The translations under genes and the position numbers were made by a program. The notes under the pieces were generated by a model. That model saw only the letters and a list, made by a program, of their open reading frames with translations, ran no database searches and was not told the origin of the DNA. From assembly GCA_003478355.1 (NCBI GenBank), contig QUFC01000001.1, positions 124,001-188,000 on the forward strand: a stretch of DNA of 64,000 nucleotides. The letters are read 5' to 3'. This DNA comes from Lachnospiraceae bacterium AM48-27BH. Lineage in GTDB: Bacteria; Bacillota; Clostridia; Lachnospirales; Lachnospiraceae. How positions within the stretch are numbered: the stretch's first letter is position 1; each line of letters begins with the position of its first letter. Shown here in pieces: positions 47,649-56,614 of the stretch.

Positions 47649-48005
47649 ATGAAGAAAAAAATAATTGCGATCGGAATCGGTATGATGCTTTGTGCCGGAT
47701 TATTTACAGGCTGCGGAAAGACAGAAGTGAAGCAGGATACTGTCGCGGCAAGCAGCAGCGAGGAGGGAAAACAGGAAGGAACAGCGGAAGAAAAAGAACT
47801 GACAGGAACGATTGATGAGATAAAGGATTTCATGTTCGTTGTTACGGATGCGAATAATACCCCATATAGCTTTACCTTTGAAGAAAAGCCGGAAGGTCTG
47901 GAGAATGTCAGCAGCGGAGATACGGTTACTGTAACCTATACGGGAACGATTTCGGAGGTAGATCCGTTTGAGGGAGAAGTAATTTCTGTTGAAAAAACAA
48001 AATAA
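47649..48005 (+). CDS. Small secreted lipoprotein
   Basis: The 118-residue protein has a lipoprotein signal peptide: a KKK start, a hydrophobic core and a GLFTGC lipobox with Cys22. A Ser/Glu-rich linker follows, then a small domain (ELTGTIDEIKDFMFVVTDAN and TVTVTYTGTISEVDPFEG) with beta-strand character. I do not recognise a specific family. The start at 47649 has an AAGAAGGA site. A strong palindromic terminator follows. Confidence 0.85.
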   Translation: MKKKIIAIGIGMMLCAGLFTGCGKTEVKQDTVAASSSEEGKQEGTAEEKELTGTIDEIKDFMFVVTDANNTPYSFTFEEKPEGLENVSSGDTVTVTYTGTISEVDPFEGEVISVEKTK

Positions 48006-48031
48006 AACCAGAAGCAGATGATGCTATTTTT

Positions 48032-48090
48032 CAGACAAATAGTGGCGCCGTGTTCGAATTCGAACGCGGCGCCACTGTTTGTCTGTTTTT
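48032..48090 (+). terminator. Large bidirectional palindromic terminator
   Basis: A 54-base near-perfect palindrome (48032-48085) runs from CAGACAAA-AGTGGCGCCG through GTTCGAATTCGAAC to the matching arm. T runs on both sides terminate the lipoprotein and the facing pcp remnant. Confidence 0.85.
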
Positions 48091-48395
48091 CAGTGGGTCT
48101 GTCCTTCTGCGGTACGGATATCTTTCTCATATTCTCCAATGGCTGCAATGGCTGCCTCAATGCCGTGGGTGATGTCGTAACGTCCGCCTGCCTGGCCGAT
48201 GCAGAGCACTGCGTCCGGTTTTTCTTTTGCAATGGCAGTGGCTACGGTTGCGATGGATTTGCGGAAGACGGTCGGAACCTCAAGCTTTACCACCACAACA
48301 TTTCCTACTTTTTCAGAGACCAGCCTGACAGCTTCCAGAGCTGGGTTGACTTTATCTCCTCCGAAGGGATCAAATGCGGTTAAAAGAAGTTTCAT
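48090..48395 (-). pseudogene. pcp: Pyroglutamyl-peptidase I remnant with internal in-frame deletion
   Basis: Pcp (peptidase C15, normally about 215 residues) removes N-terminal pyroglutamate. This 101-residue ORF keeps the family start (MKLLLTAFDPFGGDKVNPAL, and AVLCIGQAGGRYDIT to residue 76). It then jumps straight to the family's C-terminal tail (HGIEAAIAAIGEYEKDI). The middle, with the catalytic Cys and His and the loop carrying the Glu, is gone, so it cannot be active as Pcp. The reading frame, ribosome site (GAGGAGG) and both ends are intact, so the loss looks like a clean deletion. Confidence 0.85.
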
Positions 48396-48717
48396 GGGAA
48401 AACCTCCTCGTATGTGCTATTTGCAACTGTGTGGAAACTGGATACAGTTGCGGTGTTAATGAAATCTTAGCATACTGATGAAAAATTAACAATGATATTA
48501 TTTTCCAGAAACAAAATCCTTCCCTTTGTGCAGGAACCATTGCTTACAATATCGGTAAGCTATGCTATAATAAGTGGTAATAAAAACTATGTCAGATAGA
48601 GAGTGTGCTGCGAATGCCACAGCCAAAGAGTCCCTTGCACAAACCTGAAAAATACCGTATAATAAGGCAGTCTATATTGTGTGCAAATAAAAAAGTCAGG
48701 TGAAAAGTAAGAAGAAC
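48396..48717 (+). other. 322-bp gap between the pcp remnant and the radical SAM gene
   Basis: This gap holds no convincing ORF. It contains the promoter at 48635-48663 and a second TATAAT at 48566 without a well-spaced -35. Short inverted repeats around TTTGTGCA (near 48525) and TGCACAAA (near 48637) also occur. Nothing else is recognised. Confidence 0.5.
48635..48663 (+). promoter_or_regulatory. Promoter of the radical SAM-rng operon
   Basis: TTGCAC and TATAAT are separated by 17 bases, 55 bases before the ATG at 48718. This probably drives the two radical SAM-related genes and rng. Confidence 0.7.
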
Positions 48718-50586
48718 ATGAGAAAATTAGCGTTAGATGATGAAATCCTTTTAAGCGTGCAGCAGCCCGCCCGCTATATCGGAGGCGAAGTAAACTCCGT
48801 CACAAAAGTCCTCACCCCGGAGACAATCCGCTTTTGTATGTGTTTCCCGGATGTATATGAGATCGGCATGTCCCATTTAGGCATCCAGATCCTTTATGAT
48901 ATGTTCAATAGGCGTGAGGATACCTACTGTGAGCGTGTATATTCCCCTTGGAATGATATGGACAAGATCATGCGGGAAAAGCATATTCCACTGTTTGCCC
49001 TGGAGTCCCAGGATCCGGTCAAGGACTTTGATTTCCTTGGAATCACCTTACAGTATGAGATGTCCTACACCAACGTACTGCAGATCCTGGATTTAAGCCA
49101 GATTCCTCTTCATGCAGATGAACGTGGGGAACATGACCCGATCGTGATCGGCGGTGGCCCGTGTGCGTATAACCCAGAGCCGTTAGCGCCATTTTTTGAT
49201 CTGTTTTACATTGGTGAGGGTGAGACAGTCTATGGGCAGCTTTTAGATGCTTACAAAGAGAATAAGAAGCATGGCGGCAGCCGTCACGATTTCTTAGAGG
49301 CAGCGGCACGGATCTCCGGTATCTATGTTCCGGCATTTTATGATGTGGAGTATCACGAGGACGGAACCATTAAGTCCATGAAGCCCAACAATCCAAATGC
49401 CAAAGAGACGATCACCAAGGAGATCGTGGTGGATATGGATCAGTATGGTTATATTGAGAAACCGCTGGTTCCATTTATCAAAGCGACCCAGGACCGGGTG
49501 GTGTTGGAGATCCAGAGAGGCTGTATCCGTGGATGCCGTTTCTGCCAGGCGGGCAATGTATATCGTCCGTTACGAGAGAAGAGCCTGGAGAATCTGAAAG
49601 AATCTGCTTATAAATTATTGAAATCCACCGGACATGAGGAAATCTCCTTAAGTTCCTTAAGCTCCAGTGATTATACCAATCTGGAAGGCATCGTGAATTT
49701 CCTGATCGATGAATTCCACGGCAAGGGCGTCAATGTATCCCTGCCTTCTCTGCGTATCGATGCCTTCTCTTTGGATGTTATGAGCAAGGTCCAGGACGTG
49801 AAGAAGAGCAGCCTGACCTTTGCGCCGGAGGCCGGTTCCCAGAGACTTCGTGATGTCATCAACAAAGGTCTGACCGAAGAAGTGATCTTAAAGGGCGCTT
49901 CCGATGCGTTCCACGGAGGCTGGAACCGTGTCAAGCTGTATTTTATGCTGGGTCTGCCGACGGAGACAGAGGAAGATATGGAAGGAATCGCGCTTCTTTC
50001 TGAAAAAGTGGCAGAGACTTATTACGATGAGATCCCGAAAGCAGAGAGAAATGGACGCGTCCAGGTAGTTGCCAGCTCCTCCTTCTTTGTGCCGAAGCCA
50101 TTTACCCCATTCCAGTGGGCGACCATGTGTACCAAGGAAGAATTTTTAAGAAGAGCGTATCTGGTGAAGGACAAGTTCCGCCAGATGTTAAATTACAAGA
50201 GCCTGAAATATAACTATCATGAGGCAGATCTGACCGTGTTAGAGGGTGTGCTGGCCCGTGGTGACCGGAAGGTGGCTGCCGTGGTAGAGGAAGTTTATAA
50301 AAATGGCGCCCTTTTTGATTCCTGGGGTGAGAATTTTGATAATGACCTGTGGATGAAAGCATTTGAGACCTGCGGTGTTGACCCTGATTTCTATACGGTT
50401 CGTGAGAGAAGTCTGGATGAAGTATTCCCATGGGATTTTATTGACGCAGGTGTATCTAAGGAATTCCTGAAGAGAGAATGGAAACAGGCCATGAATGAAA
50501 CAGTGACTCCGAACTGCCGTCAGAAATGTTCCGGCTGTGGAGCGAGAGTATTTGGAGGAGGAGTCTGCTTTGAAGGTAAGAATTAA
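48718..50586 (+). CDS. TIGR03960-family B12-binding-like radical SAM protein
   Basis: The 622-residue product combines an N-terminal cobalamin-like domain (FCMCFPDVYEIGMSHLGIQI) with a radical SAM core whose motif is GCIRGCRFCQAG. It includes EISLSSLSSSDYTN and FAPEAGSQRLRDVINKG, typical of this family. The reaction is unknown. An upstream GTG (48700) is in frame, but ATG at 48718 fits the family start better; both have weak ribosome sites. The gene is paired, as usual, with a TIGR03936 gene and RNase E/G, and the C-terminus overlaps the next gene. Confidence 0.9.
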   Translation: MRKLALDDEILLSVQQPARYIGGEVNSVTKVLTPETIRFCMCFPDVYEIGMSHLGIQILYDMFNRREDTYCERVYSPWNDMDKIMREKHIPLFALESQDPVKDFDFLGITLQYEMSYTNVLQILDLSQIPLHADERGEHDPIVIGGGPCAYNPEPLAPFFDLFYIGEGETVYGQLLDAYKENKKHGGSRHDFLEAAARISGIYVPAFYDVEYHEDGTIKSMKPNNPNAKETITKEIVVDMDQYGYIEKPLVPFIKATQDRVVLEIQRGCIRGCRFCQAGNVYRPLREKSLENLKESAYKLLKSTGHEEISLSSLSSSDYTNLEGIVNFLIDEFHGKGVNVSLPSLRIDAFSLDVMSKVQDVKKSSLTFAPEAGSQRLRDVINKGLTEEVILKGASDAFHGGWNRVKLYFMLGLPTETEEDMEGIALLSEKVAETYYDEIPKAERNGRVQVVASSSFFVPKPFTPFQWATMCTKEEFLRRAYLVKDKFRQMLNYKSLKYNYHEADLTVLEGVLARGDRKVAAVVEEVYKNGALFDSWGENFDNDLWMKAFETCGVDPDFYTVRERSLDEVFPWDFIDAGVSKEFLKREWKQAMNETVTPNCRQKCSGCGARVFGGGVCFEGKN

Positions 50587-51280
50587 ATTCCGGAAACAGG
50601 GAAATATGAAATTTATCGGTCATCTGGATATCATGCGGTATTTCCAGAAGGTTATGAGAAGGGCCGATGTGGATATCCGTTACAGTGAGGGCTTCAGTCC
50701 TCATCAGATCATGTCCTTTGCAGCGCCTCTTGGGGTGGGATTGACCAGCAACGGGGAATATATGGATATCGAGGTGTTAAGCACCGACGATTCCAAAACC
50801 ATGGTGCGCCGGATGAATGAGACTATGGTGGAGGGGATGGAAGTGGTTTCTTACCGTCAGTTAGATGATTCCAGCAAAAATGCTATGTCCATCGTGGCAG
50901 CTGCAGATTATACTTTGACCTTCCGGCCCGGCAAAGAACCGGAAGATCTGGACGGATTTTTCCAGAAGCTGGAGGCATTCTATCATCAGGATCAGATCCT
51001 GATCACCAAGCCAACGAAAAAAGGAGAGCGTCAGGTGGATCTAAAACCATTGATCTACCAGATGTACCGGGCGGGGAATTCTGTTTTTATGCAGGTTTCC
51101 ACCGGAAGCAGCAATAATATCAAGCCAGAACTGGTGATGGAGGCATTTTACCACAGTCTTGGCGAAGAATATCCGCCATTTGCCATGCAGATTCAGAGAG
51201 AAGAGGTTTATGCAGATCTTGGGGATGAAAACGAGCGCAAGCTGATGCCTTTGGAGGCTTTAGGAGAAGACATTGAATAA
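50570..51280 (+). CDS. TIGR03936-family radical-SAM-associated protein (DUF2344)
   Basis: The 236-residue protein has no cluster motif of its own but is the usual partner of the TIGR03960 enzyme. Visible family features are FRKQGNMKFIGHLDIMRYFQ and RYSEGFSPHQIMSFAAPLGVG. The start is TTG at 50570, six bases after GGAGGAGGAG and overlapping the previous stop. The end overlaps rng by eight bases. In some genomes the two parts are fused; here they are separate. Confidence 0.88.
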   Translation: MKVRIKFRKQGNMKFIGHLDIMRYFQKVMRRADVDIRYSEGFSPHQIMSFAAPLGVGLTSNGEYMDIEVLSTDDSKTMVRRMNETMVEGMEVVSYRQLDDSSKNAMSIVAAADYTLTFRPGKEPEDLDGFFQKLEAFYHQDQILITKPTKKGERQVDLKPLIYQMYRAGNSVFMQVSTGSSNNIKPELVMEAFYHSLGEEYPPFAMQIQREEVYADLGDENERKLMPLEALGEDIE

Positions 51281-52460
51281 ATTGTTGATCACTCGTGTAG
51301 ATGGCCGGATACTGACTGTTCTGACAGAAGATTCCAGAGCGATCCAGATGGAATATGAGGAGGAAGAAACATCCCTTCTTGGCAATATCTACATTGGAAA
51401 AGTAAAAAATATCGTAAAAAACATTAACTCTGCCTTTGTGGAGATTGGAAAAGGGCAGATGGCTTATTATAGTCTGTCAGACAATAAAGTACATCATTTT
51501 GCTGTTCCCCAGGAGCGCAGGGAACTTCGTGAGGGAGACGAGATCCTGGTGCAGGTCGCCAGGGATGCAGTTAAAACCAAGGATCCAGTGGTGACAGCGA
51601 ATCTCAGCTTTACCGGTCACTTATGCGTTCTGACTGCGGGGAAAAACCAGATTTCCTTTTCTTCTAAGATCAGAAGCCAGGAATGGAAGGATCAGATGAG
51701 GGCTCTTTTAGAACCGGAGAAGGAGGACGAGTTTGGCATTATTGTCCGGACCAATGCGGCAGAGGCAGAGCCGGAGGCAGTCATTGGGGAGCTGCGGCAG
51801 TTAAAGGCCCAGTATCACCAGATCCTGGAGAATGGCGCCCACAGGACCTGTTATTCGAAGTTATATGAGGCATATCCTTCTTATATTAACCGGATCCGTG
51901 ATACCTATATCACTTCTATGGAGGAGATCGTCACGGATGACAAAGAGATTTATGGGCAGTTAAAGCAGTATCTCCATGAGAATCAGCCGGAGGATGAAAA
52001 CAGGCTCCGGCTTTATGAGGATGCCATGCTGCCGCTGGCGAAGCTTTATCAGATCGACAAAGCCATGGAAGAGGCACTTTCCACCCATGTGTGGCTGAAG
52101 AGCGGCGGTTATCTGGTCATTGAGCCTACAGAGGCGATGACCGTGATCGACGTGAATACAGGCAAATACACAGGAAAGAAAAATAAGAGGGATACCATTT
52201 TAAAGATCAATCTGGAGGCTGCGGCAGAAATCAGCCATCAGATGCGCCTTCGTAATCTTTCCGGCATTATTCTGGTGGATTTTATTGATATGGAAGAAAA
52301 AGAGGATCAGGAGCTTCTGATGAAGACGCTGGCTGTCCAGTGCGCCAGAGATCCGGTGAAGACAACCGTAGTCGATATGACCAGGCTGAATCTGGTAGAG
52401 ATCACACGAAAGAAAATACGCAAACCATTGCATGAGCAGGTGCGGCTGTTTGGTAGGTAG
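51273..52460 (+). CDS. rng: Ribonuclease E/G family protein
   Basis: RNase E/G cuts single-stranded RNA, matures 5S/16S rRNA and starts mRNA decay. The 395-residue product has an S1-like N-terminus (LLGNIYIGKVKNIVKNINSAFVEIG) and the catalytic aspartates in TVIDVNTGKYTG and GIILVDFIDM. It is shorter than E. coli RNase G (~490), ending after the core, which is usual in Clostridia. The start is TTG at 51273 with TAGGAGA upstream. It lies in the usual slot upstream of rplU, but the trkA-trkH genes intervene. Confidence 0.88.
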   Translation: MNKLLITRVDGRILTVLTEDSRAIQMEYEEEETSLLGNIYIGKVKNIVKNINSAFVEIGKGQMAYYSLSDNKVHHFAVPQERRELREGDEILVQVARDAVKTKDPVVTANLSFTGHLCVLTAGKNQISFSSKIRSQEWKDQMRALLEPEKEDEFGIIVRTNAAEAEPEAVIGELRQLKAQYHQILENGAHRTCYSKLYEAYPSYINRIRDTYITSMEEIVTDDKEIYGQLKQYLHENQPEDENRLRLYEDAMLPLAKLYQIDKAMEEALSTHVWLKSGGYLVIEPTEAMTVIDVNTGKYTGKKNKRDTILKINLEAAAEISHQMRLRNLSGIILVDFIDMEEKEDQELLMKTLAVQCARDPVKTTVVDMTRLNLVEITRKKIRKPLHEQVRLFGR

Positions 52461-52480
52461 GAAAAAGGAGACAGGGGTTC

Positions 52481-53835
52481 ATGAAGATTATTATTGTGGG
52501 CTGCGGCAAGGTAGGAACAACGATTGCAGAGGAATTGTATCACGAGGGGCATGATATTACTGTGATCGATCAGAACGCCGCGACGGTACAGACGATCACA
52601 GAAAATATTGATGTTATGGGGCTTACAGGGAATGGCGCTGTTTATCAGGTGCAGATCGAGGCGGGCATTCAGGATGCGGATCTTCTGATCGCGACTACGA
52701 ATTCTGACGAGTTAAATATGCTCTGCTGTCTGATCGCAAAAAAGGCCGGAGACTGCCATACCATTGCCAGAATCCGTAATCCGGAATACTCCAGCGAAGT
52801 GACATTTATTCGTGAAGAGTTAAACCTTTCCATGGCGATCAATCCAGAGTTAGCGGCAGCCAGGGAGATTTCCAGACTGATTAAATTCCCATCTGCGATC
52901 AAGATTGATACGTTTGCAAAGGGAAGAGTGGAGATCATGAAATTCCGGATTCCGGAGATGTCCATTCTTCACAATATGAAAGTATATGAGGTGACGCCAA
53001 GAACCCGCTGTGATGTGCTGATCTGTGCGGTGGAACGAGGAGATGATGTGATCATCCCAAACGGCAGCTTTGAATTGCAGTCCGGAGATAAGGTATCCTT
53101 TGTGGCATCTCCTAACGAGTCTATGAAGTTTTCCATGCGGTTGGTATTGAGAATAACAGCGCCAAGTCTGTTCTGCTGGCTGGGGGCGGCAAGATCACCT
53201 ATTATCTGGCAAAGATGTTAGAGGATACGCCGATCAAGATGACCATCATTGAGCGGGATTTGAAACGCTGTGAGTTTTTAAGTGCAGAGATTCCGAGAGC
53301 TATGGTGATCCACGGCGATGCGTCCAACCAGCAGTTATTATTGGAGGAGGGTATCCGTCATGTGGAGGCATTTGCGGCGCTGACCGGTTTTGATGAGGAA
53401 AATATCATGCTTTCCCTCTACGCAGGCCGTGAGTCCAAGGCAAAATTGATCACGAAGGTAAACCGGATCGCTTTTGAGAATGTGATTGATTCTATGAACT
53501 TAGGAAGTGTGATCTATCCGAAGCTGATCACAGCAGATCTGATCCTGCAATATGTCCGGGCGATGCAGAATTCTCTTGGAAGTAATGTAGAGACTCTGTA
53601 TAAGATCGTTGCCAACCGGGCAGAGGCATTGGAGTTCCGTGTGGGAAACGATGCGCCGATGATCGGTGTTCCATTGGAGAAGCTTTCCCTTAAGAAAAAT
53701 CTTCTGGTTGCCTGCATCAACCGTAATGGCAGGATCTTAACCCCAAGAGGAAAAGATACCATTGAGGTGGGGGATACGGTGATCATTGTAACCACGAACA
53801 CGGGCCTGAATGATTTAAAGGATATTCTGGCATAG
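52481..53835 (+). CDS. trkA: Trk potassium uptake regulator TrkA, interrupted by a -1 frameshift
   Basis: TrkA is the NAD-binding, cytoplasmic gating subunit of the TrkH K+ channel. The first frame has the Rossmann motif IIVGCGKVGTTIAEELYHEG and one RCK domain, and loses frame at the T run 53129-53132. The second frame restarts with GGGKITYYLAKMLEDT and the second RCK pair. With one T restored (TTTT to TTTTT, giving KFFHAVGI) the protein is about 451 residues, the normal two-RCK length. As written, the upper frame ends at 53221 in unrelated residues. The partner trkH has a similar defect. Confidence 0.92.
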
Positions 53836-53848
53836 GAGAGGGACACAT

Positions 53849-55293
53849 ATGAATCTGAAAATCGTATTTTATTATCTTGGATGGGTGTTAAATATAGAAG
53901 CGGTTCTGATGCTCCTTCCGTGTGCAGTATCCCTGATCTATGGGGATGGGATGCTTCCTTACTTTCTGGTCACCATGGTCATCTGTACAGTCATCGGTTT
54001 TATGACTGCCCATAAAAAACCGGCAGATACCGTGTTTTATGCCAGAGAAGGTTTTTTGACGGTGGCGCTGACCTGGGTGATGCTCAGCTTCTTTGGCGCG
54101 CTGCCTTTCTGGTTCAGCCGTCAGATCCCGTCACTGGTGGATGCCATGTTTGAAACTATTTCGGGTTTTACTACGACCGGAGCCAGCATTTTAAGTGATG
54201 TGGAGGCTCTTTCTCCATCCCTGCTGATGTGGAGAAGCTTCACTCACTGGGTCGGCGGTATGGGTGTTCTGGTGTTTGTCCTGGCGATCCTGCCGCTGGC
54301 CGGAGGCGGTTACAGCATGTACCTGATGCGTGCGGAAAGCCAGGTCCATCGGTTGGAAAATTAACGCCGAAGGTCAAGAATACGGCGAAAATCCTGTATC
54401 TGATCTATTTGGTTATGACGGTATTGCAGATGATCCTGCTTCTGATCGGCGGGATGCCATTGTTTGATTCCCTGGCAACCAGCTTTGGTACAGCGGGAAC
54501 CGGTGGCTTTGGTATCTGGAATGATAGTATCGCCCATTATAACAGTTATTATTTACAGGGTGTGATCACTGTGTTCATGATCCTGTTTGGTGTAAATTTT
54601 AACGTGTATTACCTGCTCTCCATCCGCAAATGGAAAGAGGCGCTCCAGTGTGACGAGGCGAGAGTATATTTTGGAATCATTGCATGTTCTATTCTGGTGA
54701 TCACCATCAATATCCGTGCCATGTTCCCAACACTGTTTGACGCGTTTCATCATGCGGCGTTCCAGGTTGGTACCATCATCACGACCACGGGCTTTTCTAC
54801 GGTGGATTTTGATCAATGGCCGGAGCTTTCCAAGACGATCCTGGTGGGGCTGATGCTGGTTGGCGCCTGTGCAGGAAGTACCGGCGGCGGCATGAAGGTG
54901 TCCCGCTTTATCATCTGGTTTAAGGAAATCAGGAAGGAGATCGCATCTCTTCTTCATCCGCGGAGCGTCAAGGTGCTGAAAACAGAAGGAAAAGTGATTG
55001 AACCATCGGTGGTAAGTTCGGTGAATGCATATTTTATCACATACTTTTTTCTGTATGCGGCGTCTGTGCTGATCGTCAGTCTGGATAATTTTGATTTTGT
55101 ATCAAACTTTACAGCGGTTGCGGCAACCTTAAATAACATTGGTCCGGGACTTGGGGCAGTGGGACCGACCTGCAACTTTGGCGGCTTTTCTATTTTGTCC
55201 AAATTGGTACTGATGTTTGATATGCTGGCGGGCCGTCTGGAGCTGTTCCCGATGCTGTTATTATTTTCTCCATCAACCTGGAAAAAAATATAA
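53849..55293 (+). CDS. trkH: Trk potassium channel subunit TrkH, interrupted by a -1 frameshift
   Basis: TrkH is the membrane pore subunit of the Trk K+ uptake system. The first frame encodes MFETISGFTTTGASILSDVEAL and GGMGVLVFVLAILPLAGGGYSMYLM, and is broken at CC 54340-54341. The rest of the pore continues in another frame (KVKNTAKILYLIYLVMTVLQMI, TTTGFSTVDFDQWPEL, NNIGPGLGAVGPTCNF) to LFPMLLLFSPSTWKKI. One restored C gives about 481 residues, the normal length. Selectivity-filter Gly residues in the TTTG-type loops are intact. It starts 13 bases after trkA, with AGGAGA upstream. Confidence 0.92.
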
Positions 55294-55318
55294 AAAGCGC
55301 TGAAAAAAATATAAAAAG
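55281..55318 (+). repeat. Tandem 21-bp-spaced A-tract repeat before the rplU promoter
   Basis: GAAAAAAATATAAAAAG occurs at 55281-55297 and again, 21 bases later, at 55302-55318. The second copy lies just upstream of the -35 box, the place of an UP element. The first overlaps the trkH stop. Confidence 0.8.
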
Positions 55319-55322
55319 GTGC

Positions 55323-55351
55323 TTGACAGATGGAAATACTCATGGTATTAT
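55323..55351 (+). promoter_or_regulatory. Strong promoter of rplU
   Basis: Perfect TTGACA and TATTAT are separated by 17 bases, with A-tracts directly upstream. It should drive the rplU-prp-rpmA message. Confidence 0.8.
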
Positions 55352-55356
55352 AACGA

Positions 55357-55438
55357 AGTATGCCGCACAATGAGGTTGATAAGTTCCGGGATCTACCGGA
55401 CACCATAGTTGGCGAGTAATGATAATAGGAGGTGCCAT
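55357..55438 (+). ncRNA. Likely L21 leader RNA
   Basis: The ~80-base untranslated leader between the promoter and the rplU ribosome site includes a GTTCCGG / CCGGAC hairpin and ends in AGGAGGTG. Firmicute rplU operons commonly have a structured autoregulatory L21 leader; the match is by position and general form only. Confidence 0.5.
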
Positions 55439-55747
55439 ATGTACGCGATTATTGCAACAGGTGGTAAGCAGTATAAGGTAGCAGAAGGCGATATCATTAA
55501 TGTTGAGAAGCTTGGTGTAGCAGCTGGAGAGGCAGTTACATTTGACCAGGTACTTGCAGTTAACAACGGCGAGTTAGCAATCGGATGCCCAACCGTAGAG
55601 GGTGCAACCGTATCCGCTACAGTTGTTAAAGAAGGCAAAGCAAAGAAAGTTATCGTTTACAAGTACAAGAGAAAATCTGGATACCATAAGAAAAATGGTC
55701 ACAGACAGCAGTACACACAGGTTAAGATCGAGAAGATCAACGCATAA
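55439..55747 (+). CDS. rplU: 50S ribosomal protein L21
   Basis: The 102-residue L21 starts [20 protein letters not shown] and has the conserved [20 protein letters not shown]. The start at 55439 follows AGGAGGTGC; upstream open codons belong to the leader. It heads rplU-prp-rpmA, with two bases between L21 and Prp. Confidence 0.97.
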   Translation: MYAIIATGGKQYKVAEGDIINVEKLGVAAGEAVTFDQVLAVNNGELAIGCPTVEGATVSATVVKEGKAKKVIVYKYKRKSGYHKKNGHRQQYTQVKIEKINA

Positions 55748-55749
55748 TT

Positions 55750-56088
55750 ATGATTAGCGTGACTGTATTTGTTGATTCAGAACATCAATATGAGAGTATT
55801 CGGATGCTGGGACATGCAGGTCTGGCAGATAATCATCAGGAAGGACAGGAGCTTGTCTGTGCGGCAGTTTCTGCTCTGGTACTGAACATGGCTAACAGCA
55901 TTGAGCAGTTTACCGATGACTTGTTTGAGGCAGATCAGGACGAGGAAGCAGGGGGTTTTAACTTCCGATTCACCGACCATATCAGTCCTGAATCAAGACT
56001 TCTTATGAATTCTCTGGTATTCGGTTTACAGAATATCGAGGAAGAATATGGAGAGCCATATATAAAAATCCGATTCGAGGAGGTGTAA
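55750..56088 (+). CDS. prp: Ribosomal-processing cysteine protease Prp
   Basis: Prp trims the N-terminal extension of L27 in Firmicutes. The 112-residue protein shows the catalytic His in GHAGLADNHQEGQE and Cys in LVCAAVSALVLNM. Its substrate, L27, is the next gene and does carry an N-terminal extension, which strongly supports the call. Confidence 0.93.
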   Translation: MISVTVFVDSEHQYESIRMLGHAGLADNHQEGQELVCAAVSALVLNMANSIEQFTDDLFEADQDEEAGGFNFRFTDHISPESRLLMNSLVFGLQNIEEEYGEPYIKIRFEEV

Positions 56089-56091
56089 GTT

Positions 56092-56382
56092 ATGTTTAAG
56101 ATGAACCTTCAATTATTCGCTCATAAAAAGGGAGTTGGTTCTACCAAGAACGGTAGAGATTCCGAGTCTAAGAGATTAGGCGCTAAGAGAGCAGATGGAC
56201 AGTTCGTTCTGGCTGGTAACATTCTTTACAGACAGCGTGGTACTAAGATTCATCCAGGTCTGAACGTAGGCAAGGGTGGCGATGATACCTTATTCGCTAC
56301 TGTAGACGGAGTTGTCAGATTCGAGAGAAAGGGCAGAGACAAAAAACAGGTTTCTGTATACCCAAAGACAATCAATGAGTAA
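56092..56382 (+). CDS. rpmA: 50S ribosomal protein L27
   Basis: The 96-residue L27 starts [21 protein letters not shown]. The leading MFKMNLQLF is the Prp-cleaved extension, leaving AHKKG as the mature N-terminus that reaches the peptidyl-transferase centre. [23 protein letters not shown] is the conserved core. An intrinsic terminator follows. Confidence 0.97.
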   Translation: MFKMNLQLFAHKKGVGSTKNGRDSESKRLGAKRADGQFVLAGNILYRQRGTKIHPGLNVGKGGDDTLFATVDGVVRFERKGRDKKQVSVYPKTINE

Positions 56383-56386
56383 TTTG

Positions 56387-56423
56387 AATGGCTTCATACT
56401 GAGAATGTATGAGGCCATTTTTT
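56387..56423 (+). terminator. Intrinsic terminator after rpmA
   Basis: AATGGC-TCATAC pairs with GTATGA-GCCATT around TGAGAAT, followed by a T run. Confidence 0.85.
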
Positions 56424-56433
56424 CCATGAAGGT

Positions 56434-56586
56434 GTTGTCAGGCGGCTGTGCGGACTGCGTGCTTGCACGCAAGGACGCATAGACATCTGACAACCAAGCA
56501 AGGATGAGCAAGTAGGGCGCCAGCCCGGATTGCGAATCCTTGCTTTACCAGACGGCTAGTTGCCTGGTAACAGTTTCGATAGAAAC
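56434..56586 (+). other. Highly structured obgE leader region
   Basis: Four stem-loops follow in turn: GTTGTCAG/CTGACAAC (56434-56494, with an inner GCGTGC/GCACGC), AAGCAAGGAT/ATCCTTGCTT (56496-56545), TACCAG/CTGGTA (56546-56569) and GTTTC/GAAAC (56573-56586). It is not recognised as a known riboswitch. Confidence 0.6.
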
Positions 56587-56614
56587 AGGCATTTGAGAAA
56601 GGTTACGGTGTTTC

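Noticed and set aside
53849..54364. Short TrkH as a separate 171-residue protein
   Set aside because: The following frame continues the TrkH family sequence immediately, so this is half of a frameshifted gene rather than a natural short form.
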